Notes: generated from the sequence alone by a model not told the origin. A DNA stretch of 64,000 nucleotides from Roseburia sp. 1XD42-34 (GCF_009917385.1 NZ_QWLJ01000002.1:124001-188000); one strand, 5' to 3'. Shown: positions 18,176-28,087, counted from the first letter of the stretch. Numbers and translations: made by a program.

Positions 18176-18213
18176 TAATTACTCGGTAACGTTGTAAATA
18201 AGGAGGTTATGGA

Positions 18214-19374
18214 ATGGAGCGAACTTTTTTACAGGAGGAACATGCTATCTTTCGTCAGTCGCTAAGGAAATTTTTAGAAAAAGAGGCAGCGCCTTATTTT
18301 ACAGACTGGGAGGAAAATCGGCAAATTCCACGATCATTCTGGCAAAAGGCAGGAGAGCAAGGCTATCTCTGCTCATGGGCTAAAGAAGACTACGGTGGTC
18401 TCGAAGCAGACTTCGGATATGCGGTTGTGTTAAATGAAGAACTAGAAAGAATAGGAACCGCGATGGTTGGACTAGGGTTACATAATGATATTGTAATGCC
18501 CTATATCGAAACGTATGGTACAGAGTCCCAAAAAAAACGGTGGCTGCCTGGAGCAATTAAAGGTGAAATTATTTCTGCTATTGCTATGACTGAGCCGGAA
18601 GCTGGATCAGACTTAGCTGCAATCAAAACTACGGCAATAAGAGACGGAGACTCTTATATTGTAAATGGAGAGAAAACCTTTATTACAAATGGCTATACGG
18701 CAGATGTAGTAGTTGTCGTTTGTAAAACAGACCCATATGCAAAACCTGCTCATAAGGGAATTAGTTTAATCGTTGCAGAAACTGGAACCCCTGGTTTTCG
18801 CAAAGGGAAAAAACTAAAAAAGATTGGTCAGCATGCCAATGACACATGCGAAATAATTTTTGAGGATGCACGTCTGCCGAGTGAAAATCTACTTGGGGAG
18901 GAAGGAAAGGGATTTTATTATTTAATGGAAAAGCTACAACAGGAACGGCTAATCGTTAGCTTGCAGAGTATTACTGCTGCAAAGGAAATGATCGCCTTAA
19001 CAAGTGATTATGTGAAGCAGCGAAAAGCATTCGGGCGCAGGATTAGTGAATTCCAAAATACACAATTCCAAATCGCGGAACTGTATACGGAGTGGCAAAT
19101 TGGTACTGTGTTTGTCGACCGTTTGATAGAAAAACATATGGCAGGAGAACAGATTACAACGGAAGTCTCGATGGCGAAATGGTGGACGACCGATTTAGTA
19201 AAAAAGGTAGCTGCAATATGTATGCAGCTACATGGGGGATATGGTTACATGGAGGAATTTGAAATTGCAAGACGCTATCGTGATGTTGCGGTATCCTCTA
19301 TTTATGCAGGGTCAAATGAAATTATGAAAATGATGATTGCGAAAAAGATTGGTTTAGTTGAAAGTAACTTTTAG
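18214..19374 (+). CDS. acyl-CoA dehydrogenase
   Basis: FAD enzyme of 386 residues introducing the alpha,beta double bond in acyl-CoA. The family blocks IAMTEPEAGSDLAAIKTTA (about 124-142), RKAFGRRISEFQNTQF (about 270-285) and QLHGGYGYMEE (about 342-352) are present, as is the catalytic Glu region YAGSNEIMK near the C-terminus. GGAGG lies seven bases upstream of the ATG. Chain-length specificity cannot be read. Second enzyme of the TetR-led operon; a family B repeat then intervenes before the thiolase. Confidence 0.93.
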   Translation: MERTFLQEEHAIFRQSLRKFLEKEAAPYFTDWEENRQIPRSFWQKAGEQGYLCSWAKEDYGGLEADFGYAVVLNEELERIGTAMVGLGLHNDIVMPYIETYGTESQKKRWLPGAIKGEIISAIAMTEPEAGSDLAAIKTTAIRDGDSYIVNGEKTFITNGYTADVVVVVCKTDPYAKPAHKGISLIVAETGTPGFRKGKKLKKIGQHANDTCEIIFEDARLPSENLLGEEGKGFYYLMEKLQQERLIVSLQSITAAKEMIALTSDYVKQRKAFGRRISEFQNTQFQIAELYTEWQIGTVFVDRLIEKHMAGEQITTEVSMAKWWTTDLVKKVAAICMQLHGGYGYMEEFEIARRYRDVAVSSIYAGSNEIMKMMIAKKIGLVESNF

Positions 19375-19482
19375 GAAATAGGTAAAAAAGATCTAAAAAA
19401 ATTAGCCACATCTTTGAAAGGGTTCCCATGTCAGTGGTATTTAGCTTCTATAAGTGAGGGATGGAGGTTTATTTTAGGAGAT

Positions 19483-19742
19483 AAGAAAGTATAAAAATTT
19501 TGGCTTTGGGATACCGATATAACGGAATAGCCATGTCCGGCTTAAGAGCCCAGCAACTAGGCGACTTAACTCCATTGCTCTACGATAAGTCATCATCGGT
19601 TAGTGGTTAAGAGGAAGGCCGACTAAGAGCGGGCTTGCCGCTCAGGTGTCGGCATAATCCTGTTGCAGGATCATGATTCCTAAAACTTTAGTTGATTCTG
19701 TCCAGTCGCTACGTTGTTGAACGGGCGCTCGCGCTTGTTTAC
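19483..19742 (-). repeat. dispersed repeat family B, long form, copy B2
   Basis: Minus-oriented copy in the 489-bp gap between the acyl-CoA dehydrogenase and thiolase genes. It carries the complements of all long-form blocks, for example GGAATAGCCATGTCCGGC, CCCAGCAACTAGGCGA, ACGATAAGTCATCATCGG, CGACTAAGAGCGGGCTTGCC and CCTAAAACTTTAGTTG. It would put a folded antisense-oriented element inside the operon's transcript. Confidence 0.88.
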
Positions 19743-19863
19743 GGGGATGGTTAGGTGGACAGGACGACTATCTACTTTTTTAGAAGGTGAAGCTCACTGA
19801 AAAGTTTTACTTGGTTTATCACTCGAATAAGAATATACATTTATCATGAAAGGATGATCCATA

Positions 19864-21015
19864 TTGCGTGAAGCGGTAATTATAGAAGCGGTAAGAACAC
19901 CGGTAGGGAGAAAAAATGGAATGTTGTCAGCTACACGTGCAGAAGATTTAGCTGCAATACCTTTGCAAGAATTAATTAACCGAACAGGTATCTCTCCTGC
20001 ACTTGTAGAAGACGTGATTTATGGTTGTGTTTCTCAAGTAGGGGAACAGGCTTTTGATATTGCTAGACAGGCTGCATTAATTGCTGGTTTTCCAGTGGAG
20101 GTTCCTGGGACAACCATTGATCGTCAATGTGGATCAAGTCAGCAAGCGGTACATTTTGCCTCGCAAGCAATTATTAGCGGAGATATGGATGTGGTGATAG
20201 CTGGTGGCGTTGAACATATGACACGTGTGCCGATGGGCTCAAATATGAAAGGAGTTACGATTAATGAAAATCTAGCCGCTAAATATGAGATGGTTAATCA
20301 AGGTATATCAGCAGAACGAATTGCAGATAAGTGGGGATTTAGTCGTCAACAGTTGGATGAATTTTCGCTTGCAAGCCATAAGAAAGCGATTGCAGCAATG
20401 AAATCAGGCTATTTTACAGCGGAAACGGTGCCAATAGAAGTGAATGCTTCAGATGGTTCGCAGGCGCTGTTTAATCAGGATGAAGGTCCTAGAGAGCAAA
20501 CGAATTTGGATAAATTGAAAGAGTTAAAGGCTGCGTTTCAAGAAGGAGGAAAAATTACTGCGGGAAATTCTAGTCAAATAAGTGACGGTGCAGCAGCTGT
20601 TTTATTAATGTCACGTGAGAAGGCAGATGAATTGGGGCTCAAGCCGAGGTTCCGAGTAGTGGCACGTACAGTGGTTGGTTCTGATCCTACACTTATGTTG
20701 ACAGGTCCAATACCAGCGACTGAGAAAGTATTACGTACCGCTCGATTATCCATTTCAGATATCGATGTTTTTGAAGTAAATGAAGCGTTTGCTTCAGTCC
20801 CATTAGCTTGGCTGCAAGAAACGGGGGCAGATCCAAACCGACTAAATCCAAACGGTGGGGCAATTGCTCTTGGGCATCCGCTTGGAGCTAGTGGCGCGCG
20901 TTTAATGACTACGATGCTGTATGAACTGGAGCGAACGGGCGGACGTTATGGATTGCAAACGATGTGTGAAGGTCATGGAATGGCAAATGCAACCATTATT
21001 GAACGGTTGCCATAA
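19864..21015 (+). CDS. acetyl-CoA C-acyltransferase (thiolase)
   Basis: Thiolase of 383 residues catalysing the CoA-dependent cleavage of 3-ketoacyl-CoA. The acyl-binding cysteine is in DRQCGSSQQAVH (about residue 88), the catalytic His in NPNGGAIALGHPLGASGAR, and the second cysteine in TMCEGHGMANA. The family's usual CGGGG is here CEGHG. The start is TTG at 19864, five bases after a GGATGATC-type site; no better start exists. It is separated from the dehydrogenase by repeat B2 and may still be co-transcribed. Confidence 0.92.
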   Translation: MREAVIIEAVRTPVGRKNGMLSATRAEDLAAIPLQELINRTGISPALVEDVIYGCVSQVGEQAFDIARQAALIAGFPVEVPGTTIDRQCGSSQQAVHFASQAIISGDMDVVIAGGVEHMTRVPMGSNMKGVTINENLAAKYEMVNQGISAERIADKWGFSRQQLDEFSLASHKKAIAAMKSGYFTAETVPIEVNASDGSQALFNQDEGPREQTNLDKLKELKAAFQEGGKITAGNSSQISDGAAAVLLMSREKADELGLKPRFRVVARTVVGSDPTLMLTGPIPATEKVLRTARLSISDIDVFEVNEAFASVPLAWLQETGADPNRLNPNGGAIALGHPLGASGARLMTTMLYELERTGGRYGLQTMCEGHGMANATIIERLP

Positions 21016-21089
21016 GAGAAAAAACGGAAAGCTAGTAGTATATATACTTTTTTAGAAGTCATTAAATTTAAAAAATCGGAGGTGGAAGT

Positions 21090-22235
21090 TTGCCGCTTAC
21101 ATCAATCCGGGTGCTTGATTTGACCCGTTTGTTACCAGGTCCTTATTGTTCTATGATGCTTGCGGATTTTGGAGCAGAAGTGATTAAAATTGAAGATAAA
21201 GAAATGGGAGATTATGCACGAAGATATACGCCTTTACTAGATGAAGATAGTGCTATATTTCATGCGTTAAATCGGAATAAAAAAAGTGTTTGTCTGGATT
21301 TGAAGTTAGAAAAGGACAAAGCACGTTTTTTGAAAATGGCGGAAGATGCTGATGTTGTACTGGAATCCTTTCGACCAGGCGTTATGAAAAAACTCGGTGT
21401 GGATTATGAAGTTTTAAAAACGATCAATCCTCGCATCATTTATTGCTCGATTACAGGGTATGGTCAAACTGGACCATATGCCCAAGAGGCAGGACATGAT
21501 ATTAATTACCTTAGCTATGCTGGTTTATTACATCTTATGGGGGAGCAGGGTGGGAGGCCAAATATACCAGCCACTCAAATTGCCGATATAGGCGGTGGGG
21601 CGTATCCCGCAGCCTTAGGCATCTTGCTTTCCTTATGGGAAAGGGAGTCTTCAGGGAAAGGGCAATTCATCGATATTTCTATGCTGGATGGAGTTATCGC
21701 TTGGCTACAAGCGACCTTACCGAATTATTTAGCTACAAATCAATTACAAGAGCGAGGAACCCATCAATTAAGTGGGGCGCTTGCTTGCTATAACGTATAT
21801 GAAACTCAAGATAGTCGTTGGTTAGCAGTTGGTGCGTTGGAGCCTAAATTTTGGCGGGCATTTTGTGAGACGATTGGTAGAGAAGGGCTTGTTTCACAAC
21901 AGCATGCCAGCTTACAAGAACAACATCGGTTGAAATATGAAGTTCAGACTGTTATTCAGCAAAAAACATTAGCAAAATGGTTACAATTATTTGAACATGT
22001 AGAAGCTTGTGTTACTCCGGTTCGAAACTTCACTGAAGTAGTGGATGACCCACAAGTAAAGGCGCGGAATATGATTATATCTCTTCCTCATCCAACTTTA
22101 GGTACAGTAAACCAAATTGGAATACCAATTAAGCTTTCTAAAACTCCTGGAAGAGTTTCCTCTTTGGCGCCTAAGCATGGTGAACATACCGAACTGTTTG
22201 TTTCGACTTCTCGTTCAGCAGAAAATGATAAGTGA
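21090..22235 (+). CDS. CaiB/BaiF-type (family III) CoA-transferase
   Basis: CoA-transferase of 381 residues. N-terminal TRLLPGPYCSMMLADFGAEVIKIE, NRNKKSVCLDLK, the ESFRPGVMKKLGVDYE block and the SITGYGQTGPY segment are all characteristic; the catalytic Asp lies in the FIDISMLDG region. The family moves CoA between carboxylic acids or acts as a racemase (AMACR); the sequence does not decide. TTG start at 21090 behind GGAGGTGG. The presence of a transferase or racemase besides two ligases suggests a branched or otherwise modified acid as substrate. Confidence 0.88.
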   Translation: MPLTSIRVLDLTRLLPGPYCSMMLADFGAEVIKIEDKEMGDYARRYTPLLDEDSAIFHALNRNKKSVCLDLKLEKDKARFLKMAEDADVVLESFRPGVMKKLGVDYEVLKTINPRIIYCSITGYGQTGPYAQEAGHDINYLSYAGLLHLMGEQGGRPNIPATQIADIGGGAYPAALGILLSLWERESSGKGQFIDISMLDGVIAWLQATLPNYLATNQLQERGTHQLSGALACYNVYETQDSRWLAVGALEPKFWRAFCETIGREGLVSQQHASLQEQHRLKYEVQTVIQQKTLAKWLQLFEHVEACVTPVRNFTEVVDDPQVKARNMIISLPHPTLGTVNQIGIPIKLSKTPGRVSSLAPKHGEHTELFVSTSRSAENDK

Positions 22236-22319
22236 TCGAAGGCCGATGAAGCTGATAAGTCCAATGCTCCATTCGTCCACTAAAAAAAGAATTGTTTTGT
22301 TATGTACTCGGTATATAAA

Positions 22320-22500
22320 ATACTGTAAGTGCATCATTTCGAAGAGTTGGATCATCTGCATTACAACAAATCGGAGTGAAAGATAGCAGTACTTAATGGC
22401 TTTTCTTGTAAGCGTATTCATGCATTTTCAGCGCATCCTTACCAGCAGCGGAGAGGAATGAATGTATTATTAATTGAAGATTCATTTTTATGAATAAAAG
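22320..22500 (+). repeat. degenerate family A repeat, copy A6
   Basis: Shares with A1 the blocks TTCGAAGAGTTGGATCATCT, CTGCATTACAACAAATC, GGAGTGAAAGATAGCAG, CTTGTAAGCG and an ATTGAAGATTCATTTTTA end. More diverged than the other copies. Confidence 0.5.
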
Positions 22501-22552
22501 TAGGAATGTGGGAAGGGTAGATAAAGTTAGCTTTAGCAAAATTTAACTCGGC

Positions 22553-22740
22553 TATTTATCCCGCATGTAAGAGTCCGTAAGACTCCACTTCGAAACCTTG
22601 AGTAGAAACAAAAGATCTAAGTGGGAGAAAACGACACTTAAATGCCCAATCAAGTTCAAGGGCCTTTAGGTCATACACTGGCGGTACTAACTTGCAGTAG
22701 GGGATGGAAGAAAATGCCTACGCAATGAGGTTTTATTTAT
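22553..22740 (+). repeat. dispersed repeat family A, copy A2
   Basis: 188 bp closely matching the copy at 33520: ATCCCGCATGTAAG, CCTTGAGTAGAAACAAAAG, CTAAGTGGGAGAAAACGACA, TTAAATGCCCAATC, GGGCCTTTAGGTCATACACT, GGTACTAACTTGCAGTAGGG, GATGGAAGAAAATGCCTACG. The remainder up to the synthetase start shows nothing I recognise. Confidence 0.85.
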
Positions 22741-23015
22741 CGCTTTTTAATGTATTCATATAAATAACATTTTCTCTAGGGCAATGATTTATCCCCGTTT
22801 TATACGGCGGTTGCTGCTTATAAATAAAGTTGTCTAGTCCTAGCTCTAGTTTTAGATAAGAACTTGCGTATATATCTAGCTCAAATAGCCCAAGTAATTG
22901 ATTTCTTACACTTCAAACCTACTATGAAGGTATATAAGCCCACAGCTTTCTTAGGTAGATCAAGGGGAGAATTGATTAAATAGGGATAAAAACCAACTTA
23001 ACGGGAGGGATAGAT

Positions 23016-24530
23016 TTGAATTTAGGAATGACGTTAGCGAGAAATGCTCGGCAAATTCCAGAAAAAAAGGCGGTTATTTTTGGAGATATTTCCTATACGT
23101 ATAAGCAGTTGAATGAAAAAGTAAACCAACTTGCCAATGGATTAATAGCTCATCGAATAAAGAAAGGTGAAAAAATCGCTATTTTAATGAAAAATTCGGA
23201 TCAATTCATGATCGTTTTTTACGCTATTATGAAAGTAGGTGCTATTGCTGTTCCAATTAATTTTCGTCTAACAGCCGTAGAAGTTCGGTATATTGTAGAG
23301 GACTCAGACGCGGCAGTGATATTTTTCGATAGATCGTACGCCACATTGGTTAGCCAAGTAGTAGAAAATAATAAAAATATTAAACTACAGGTTTGTGTTG
23401 GTAATAAGACAGAGAAGAACCAGATAACGATGAATGCAATTAGGAATGACAATGTATCAGAACCTGTTGTTGAAGTTTTGGAATCAGACGATGCAGAAAT
23501 ATTATACACATCTGGCACCACAGGTAATCCAAAAGGGGCAGTATTTGATCACCATCGTATTCTTTATGTTGCATTTACCTCTGCAATTATGATGAAGATG
23601 GGTCCTGAAGACAACTTACTGCATGTGGCACCGTTATTTCACTCTGCACAGTTAAATTTATTTATGATAACAGGGACCTTGTTAGGTTCTATGCACGTTA
23701 TTCAACAGGATTTTCAACCCGACCTTGTCTTACAGGCAATTGAGCATTATGAAATAAGCCTTTTCTTTGCTGTTCCAACGATGTATAACTTTTTGCTTCA
23801 AGTTCCAAATTACGAAAAATACGATCTAACATCTGTCAAACGATGCGGATACGGATCTGCCCCCATGCCAACAGCTTTAATACAAAAAGCGATGACATTG
23901 TTTGGGCATAAGCAATTTTTTAATATGTGTGGTTTAACAGAAGCCGGACCAGGCGGAGTCTTATTACTGCCAGATGAACATAAAACAAAAATGGGTGCAG
24001 GTGGAAAGGCAATGCTTTGCACGGAAGTGAGAGTTGTAAATGAACGAGGAGAAGATGTGGCCCCGTTTGAAACAGGCGAATTTATTATTAAAAGTGAAAT
24101 GGTAATGAAGGAATACTATAAAAATCCAGAAGAAACAAGACAAGCGCTTCGCGATGGCTGGCTTTATACCGGTGATTTAGCCACCATGGATGAGGATGGT
24201 TATGTGACGCTAGTCGATCGAAAAAAAGACATGATCATTTCTGGTGGTGAGAATATTTATTCTACAGAGGTAGAACAAGTCCTTTATCAATATCCGGACA
24301 TATTAGAAGCTGCAGTGATTGGACTGCCAGATGAAGTCTGGGGAGAAAAAGTAGTAGCCATTGTGGTAGGGAAAAAAGGGGAAAACCTAGATGAAGAAGC
24401 ACTAAAATTATTTTGTTCCGAGCGTCTTGCAAGCTATAAAGTGCCAACAGAAATTATTGTTAAAGATACTATTCCTCGAAATGCGTCTGGAAAAATTTTA
24501 AAATACCGCCTCAGAGAAGCATTGTCCTAA
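23016..24530 (+). CDS. AMP-forming acyl-CoA synthetase
   Basis: ANL-superfamily ligase of 504 residues activating a carboxylic acid through an acyl-adenylate to acyl-CoA. Motifs: YTSGTTGNPKGAVF (about 166-179), NMCGLTEAGPG (about 307-317), YTGDLATMDEDGYV (about 390-403), DRKKDMIISGGENIYSTEVE hinge (about 407-426) and the C-terminal catalytic lysine in PRNASGKILK. TTG start behind GGGAGGGA. It is followed 36 bases later by a second synthetase. Confidence 0.9.
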   Translation: MNLGMTLARNARQIPEKKAVIFGDISYTYKQLNEKVNQLANGLIAHRIKKGEKIAILMKNSDQFMIVFYAIMKVGAIAVPINFRLTAVEVRYIVEDSDAAVIFFDRSYATLVSQVVENNKNIKLQVCVGNKTEKNQITMNAIRNDNVSEPVVEVLESDDAEILYTSGTTGNPKGAVFDHHRILYVAFTSAIMMKMGPEDNLLHVAPLFHSAQLNLFMITGTLLGSMHVIQQDFQPDLVLQAIEHYEISLFFAVPTMYNFLLQVPNYEKYDLTSVKRCGYGSAPMPTALIQKAMTLFGHKQFFNMCGLTEAGPGGVLLLPDEHKTKMGAGGKAMLCTEVRVVNERGEDVAPFETGEFIIKSEMVMKEYYKNPEETRQALRDGWLYTGDLATMDEDGYVTLVDRKKDMIISGGENIYSTEVEQVLYQYPDILEAAVIGLPDEVWGEKVVAIVVGKKGENLDEEALKLFCSERLASYKVPTEIIVKDTIPRNASGKILKYRLREALS

Positions 24531-24566
24531 GGAGGAAAGGGTTATTTCAAGAAGGAGTGAGTTAAT

Positions 24567-26201
24567 ATGATGAATCGTCCACTATTAGTAAGATCTTTAA
24601 TAGAACGGGCGGAAAGTTACTTCCCCAAAAAGGAAGTCGTGTCACGGTCGGCAAATCGTATCCAACGTTTAACATATCGAGAGATTGGTGGAAGAGTGAG
24701 AGCTTTAGCTCATGCATTAGAAAGATTAGGGATACAAAAAGGAGATCGTGTGGGGACCTTTGCGTGGAATCATCATCGGCATTTGGAAGCTTATTTTGCG
24801 GTTCCGTCGATCGGAGCGATCCTGCATACGATTAATATTCGCTTATCAACAGATCACTTAGCGTATATTATTAATCATGCCGAAGATAAAATAATTCTCG
24901 TCGATGTAGAATTGCTGCCTGCCATTGAAAATATAGCGGATCAGCTGCGTACGGTACAAACAATTATTGTTATGTCAGATGAAATAAACATTCCTTCATG
25001 CAAACTGCAGACGCTGTTAAATTATGAGCAACTTATTAAAGAGGCTGATTCCACTTTTTCGTTTGTTCAGGATATGAGTGAAGAAGACGCGGCCGGGTTA
25101 TGCTATACATCAGGGACAACAGGTAAGCCTAAGGGAGTTGTCTATTCGCATCGAGGACTTGTTCTGCATGCTATGGCGCTAAGTCTAGCTGACACTTCCG
25201 CTGTGTCTGAATCCGATGTTTCGATGCCGGTTGTTCCTATGTTTCATGCCAATGCTTGGGGGATGCCACACGCTGCGACTTGGTCTGGAGCGAAACAAGT
25301 GCTACCTGGTCCATTTCCAACACCGGCGATTTTAGCAAACTTAATGGAAACAGAAAATGTGACTATTTCAGCAGGCGTGCCGACGATTTGGCTAGGTTTA
25401 GTAAAAGAATTAGAGCAAAAAAGGTATCAACTCGATAGTTTGCGTGGGATATTATGTGGCGGAGCTGCAGCACCAAAGGGAATGATCCAGGCGTTTGAAA
25501 GCAAATATGGTATTCCGTTTTATCATGCCTATGGAATGACTGAAACAACACCACTAGCCCTGTTTTCTCGACTAAAGAGTTACCAAAAACAACTTCCTGA
25601 AGCAGAGCGTTTGGAATTGAAATCAAAGCAGGGAATGGCAGTTCCAGGTGTTGAAATTAAAGCAGTAAATGAAAATGGAACCATTAAAAATGATGGGAAG
25701 GAAATGGGAGAGTTATTAATACGAGGCCCTTGGATTGCAGATTCCTACTATAAAGATGAACGAAGTGAAGAATCATTTAGAGATGGATGGTTATACACTG
25801 GCGATGTGGTAACTATTGATGAAGAAGGTTTTGTAAAAATTGTGGATCGAACTAAAGATTTGATCAAAAGTGGCGGTGAGTGGATTTCATCTGTCGAATT
25901 GGAAAATGCATTAATGGCTCATGAAGCAGTCTACGAGGCTGCCGTTGTGTCTGTTCCTCATGTTAAATGGCAAGAACGCCCTGTTGCCTGTGTAGTGCTG
26001 CAAGAAGGTTACGATACTGTGGTGACAAAAGAAGATCTATTCACATTTTTAAAACCACAATTTGCTAAATGGTGGTTACCGGATACTATCTTATTTATGG
26101 ATGAACTGCCAAAAACCTCTGTGGGGAAATTTTTAAAAACAGCGTTGCGGGAGGAAGTAAAAAAACAGTTAGCCACGAGTGATGATTATAAGGGAGATTA
26201 G
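24567..26201 (+). CDS. long-chain-type fatty acid CoA ligase
   Basis: Second ANL-superfamily ligase, 544 residues. Motifs: YTSGTTGKPKGVVYSH, PMFHANAWGMPHA, YHAYGMTETTPL, YTGDVVTIDEEGFV, DRTKDLIKSGGEWISSVELE and PKTSVGKFLK. The AWNHHRHLEAYFAVP and NIRLS segments are typical of AlkK-like medium/long-chain ligases, so it is likely to act on a different acid from its neighbour. AAGGAGTGAG precedes the ATG. Last gene before a family B repeat. Confidence 0.9.
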   Translation: MMNRPLLVRSLIERAESYFPKKEVVSRSANRIQRLTYREIGGRVRALAHALERLGIQKGDRVGTFAWNHHRHLEAYFAVPSIGAILHTINIRLSTDHLAYIINHAEDKIILVDVELLPAIENIADQLRTVQTIIVMSDEINIPSCKLQTLLNYEQLIKEADSTFSFVQDMSEEDAAGLCYTSGTTGKPKGVVYSHRGLVLHAMALSLADTSAVSESDVSMPVVPMFHANAWGMPHAATWSGAKQVLPGPFPTPAILANLMETENVTISAGVPTIWLGLVKELEQKRYQLDSLRGILCGGAAAPKGMIQAFESKYGIPFYHAYGMTETTPLALFSRLKSYQKQLPEAERLELKSKQGMAVPGVEIKAVNENGTIKNDGKEMGELLIRGPWIADSYYKDERSEESFRDGWLYTGDVVTIDEEGFVKIVDRTKDLIKSGGEWISSVELENALMAHEAVYEAAVVSVPHVKWQERPVACVVLQEGYDTVVTKEDLFTFLKPQFAKWWLPDTILFMDELPKTSVGKFLKTALREEVKKQLATSDDYKGD

Positions 26202-26785
26202 TGCGTTAATGTATAAGCAAAAGATTTACTATAGTGAAAATAAGTAAACCTGCAAATGCTCTTTTCTTTTTAAAGAAGATAAAAAAGTATAATTTTTGTT
26301 GCTTTGGGATACCGATCTAACGGAATAGCCACGTCCGGCGCAAGCGCCCAGCAACTAGGCAACTTGACGAATCGCCCTACGATAAGTCATCATTGGTTCG
26401 TGCCACACCATGATTCCTAAAACTTTAGTTGCTTCGCTCCAGACGCTACGTTGCTAAACTGGCGCCTGCGCCTTTGTTCAAAAGTTGACTATTACTTTTA
26501 CAACCAGAATGCATACTTTGCGAATCCTAGTTTCTTTATATGAAAAAAAACGTTAAGATTTCATTTGCAAGGCATTTTAATAGGAAAATGTTTAATTAAC
26601 AGGTAAACTATGAGTATAGTAATAGCGCTTACAATGATAGTTTGCTTTGTTCAATTATAACATAAAGAATAGACAAACTCGATAATAATAAAGTAGAAGA
26701 AAAATAGGCAAACATAGAAGCGCGTAGTATGTAAGAAAAGTCACTTGACTCAGCATTTAATTTTACTTAAAAAGGAGAGGTTAAT
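26202..26785. other. intergenic region with repeat B3 and a cre-like site
   Basis: Holds the family B short copy, then an AT-rich leader before the amidase gene. TAATAGCGCTTACA at 26620-26633 matches the catabolite-repression (cre) consensus except at two positions in the left half. No confident promoter. Confidence 0.35.
26273..26479 (-). repeat. dispersed repeat family B, short form, copy B3
   Basis: Minus-oriented. Retains GGAATAGCCACGTCCGGCGC, CCCAGCAACTAGGCAA, ACGATAAGTCATCATTGG, CCTAAAACTTTAGTTGCTTC and ACGCTACGTTGCTAAAC, but lacks the internal CGACTAA...GGGCTTGCC arm of the long form, as does B5. Confidence 0.87.
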
Positions 26786-28087
26786 ATGAATGCTAAGCAA
26801 GTAGTTTATGTGAACGAGTTCACTAATGGTATATTGGACCCAAATCAAAGCATGAAATATGTAGTTAAGGATGGGGGGAATATTATAGCTAACACCACAC
26901 CAGGTTGCTGGGGACCAATGATCACACCGGCTTTAAAAGGTGGTCACGAGGTGACTAAACCTGTTTATGTGGAGGGAGCAAAAGTCGGGGATGCTGTTGC
27001 TATTGAGATAAAATCAATTGAAGTCACTTCTTTAGCTACAGCTTCGGGAAATGATAAACCAGTGGAGGGACGTTTTAAAGGCGACCCTTTTGTTGCTGCA
27101 ACATGTCCAGAATGTGGAACAATTAATCCAGAAACCGAGTTAAAAGGGATTGGCGAACAGGCGGTTCATTGTAAAAAATGCGATGCAGATATAACTCCGT
27201 TTACATTCACACATGCCTATACGATGGCATTCAATGAGCAAAACTCTGTTGGGTTAACGTTAAATAAAGAGGCTGCGGAGAAAGTGGCTAAAGATGGAAA
27301 AGCATATATGTCTACTCCTGAAAATTCCATTCAAAATCCAATTGTAGCTTTTGCTCCCCATAGCATGCCTGGGACAATTGCCAGGGTACGTCCGTTTCTA
27401 GGTCAGTTAGGAACAACCCCTGCTCGCGCATTGCCAGATTCTCATAACGCGGGTGATTTTGGGCAATTTTTAATTGATGCACCGCATGACTATGGAATTA
27501 GGAAGGAAGACTTAGCAGATCGCACGGATGGGCATATGGATATTAATCGAGTTCGTGCTGGAGCTATTGTTATTTGTCCAGTTAAAGTAGAAGGTGCAGG
27601 CGTTTACCTTGGGGATATGCATGCAATGCAAGGTGATGGAGAGATAGCAGGACATACGACAGATGTAGCGGGGATTGTAAGTCTCAAAGTGAGTGTATTA
27701 AAGGATATGAAAGTAGATGGACCAATTATTCTACCAGTCTATGAGGATCTTCCTTATTTAGCTAAGCCTTTTACAACGGTTGAACAGCAACAGGCAAGGC
27801 AATTGGCAGAAGAATGGGAGATTCAGGAGATAGTTGAAATGTACCCAATATCATTTGTTGGATCTGGCGCTGATTTAAATGAAGCCACAACTAATGGGAT
27901 GGAAAGGGCAGCATCTTTTTTGGGCATTTCCGTTCCTGAAGTAATGAACCGTGCAACGATTAACGGTTCGATAGAAATTGGTCGTCATCCTGGTGTGGTA
28001 ACTGTTACATTCCTTACTCCGAATAGGTATTTGCAGCAACAAGGGATACTTGAGATCGTAAAGAAACAATATCAATATGAAAATTAG
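26786..28087 (+). CDS. fmdA: acetamidase/formamidase family protein with CxxC pair insert
   Basis: Amidohydrolase of 433 residues of the FmdA/AmdA family, cleaving short amides to ammonia and a carboxylic acid. Recognisable: NTTPGCWGPMITPALKGG, GDAVAIEIKSIEV, GQLGTTPARALPDSHNAGDFG, the YLGDMHAMQGDGEIAGHTTD block and a C-terminal NRYLQQQG. An insert with CPEC (107-110) and CKKC (129-132) looks like a small zinc knuckle. AAGGAGAGG precedes the ATG. It may feed the acid to the upstream CoA ligases, but repeat B3 separates them and transcription may be independent. Confidence 0.88.
   Translation: MNAKQVVYVNEFTNGILDPNQSMKYVVKDGGNIIANTTPGCWGPMITPALKGGHEVTKPVYVEGAKVGDAVAIEIKSIEVTSLATASGNDKPVEGRFKGDPFVAATCPECGTINPETELKGIGEQAVHCKKCDADITPFTFTHAYTMAFNEQNSVGLTLNKEAAEKVAKDGKAYMSTPENSIQNPIVAFAPHSMPGTIARVRPFLGQLGTTPARALPDSHNAGDFGQFLIDAPHDYGIRKEDLADRTDGHMDINRVRAGAIVICPVKVEGAGVYLGDMHAMQGDGEIAGHTTDVAGIVSLKVSVLKDMKVDGPIILPVYEDLPYLAKPFTTVEQQQARQLAEEWEIQEIVEMYPISFVGSGADLNEATTNGMERAASFLGISVPEVMNRATINGSIEIGRHPGVVTVTFLTPNRYLQQQGILEIVKKQYQYEN

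Noticed and set aside
26620..26633. Catabolite-repression (cre) site upstream of the amidase
   Set aside because: Two mismatches in the conserved left half; mentioned only as cre-like in the intergenic note.
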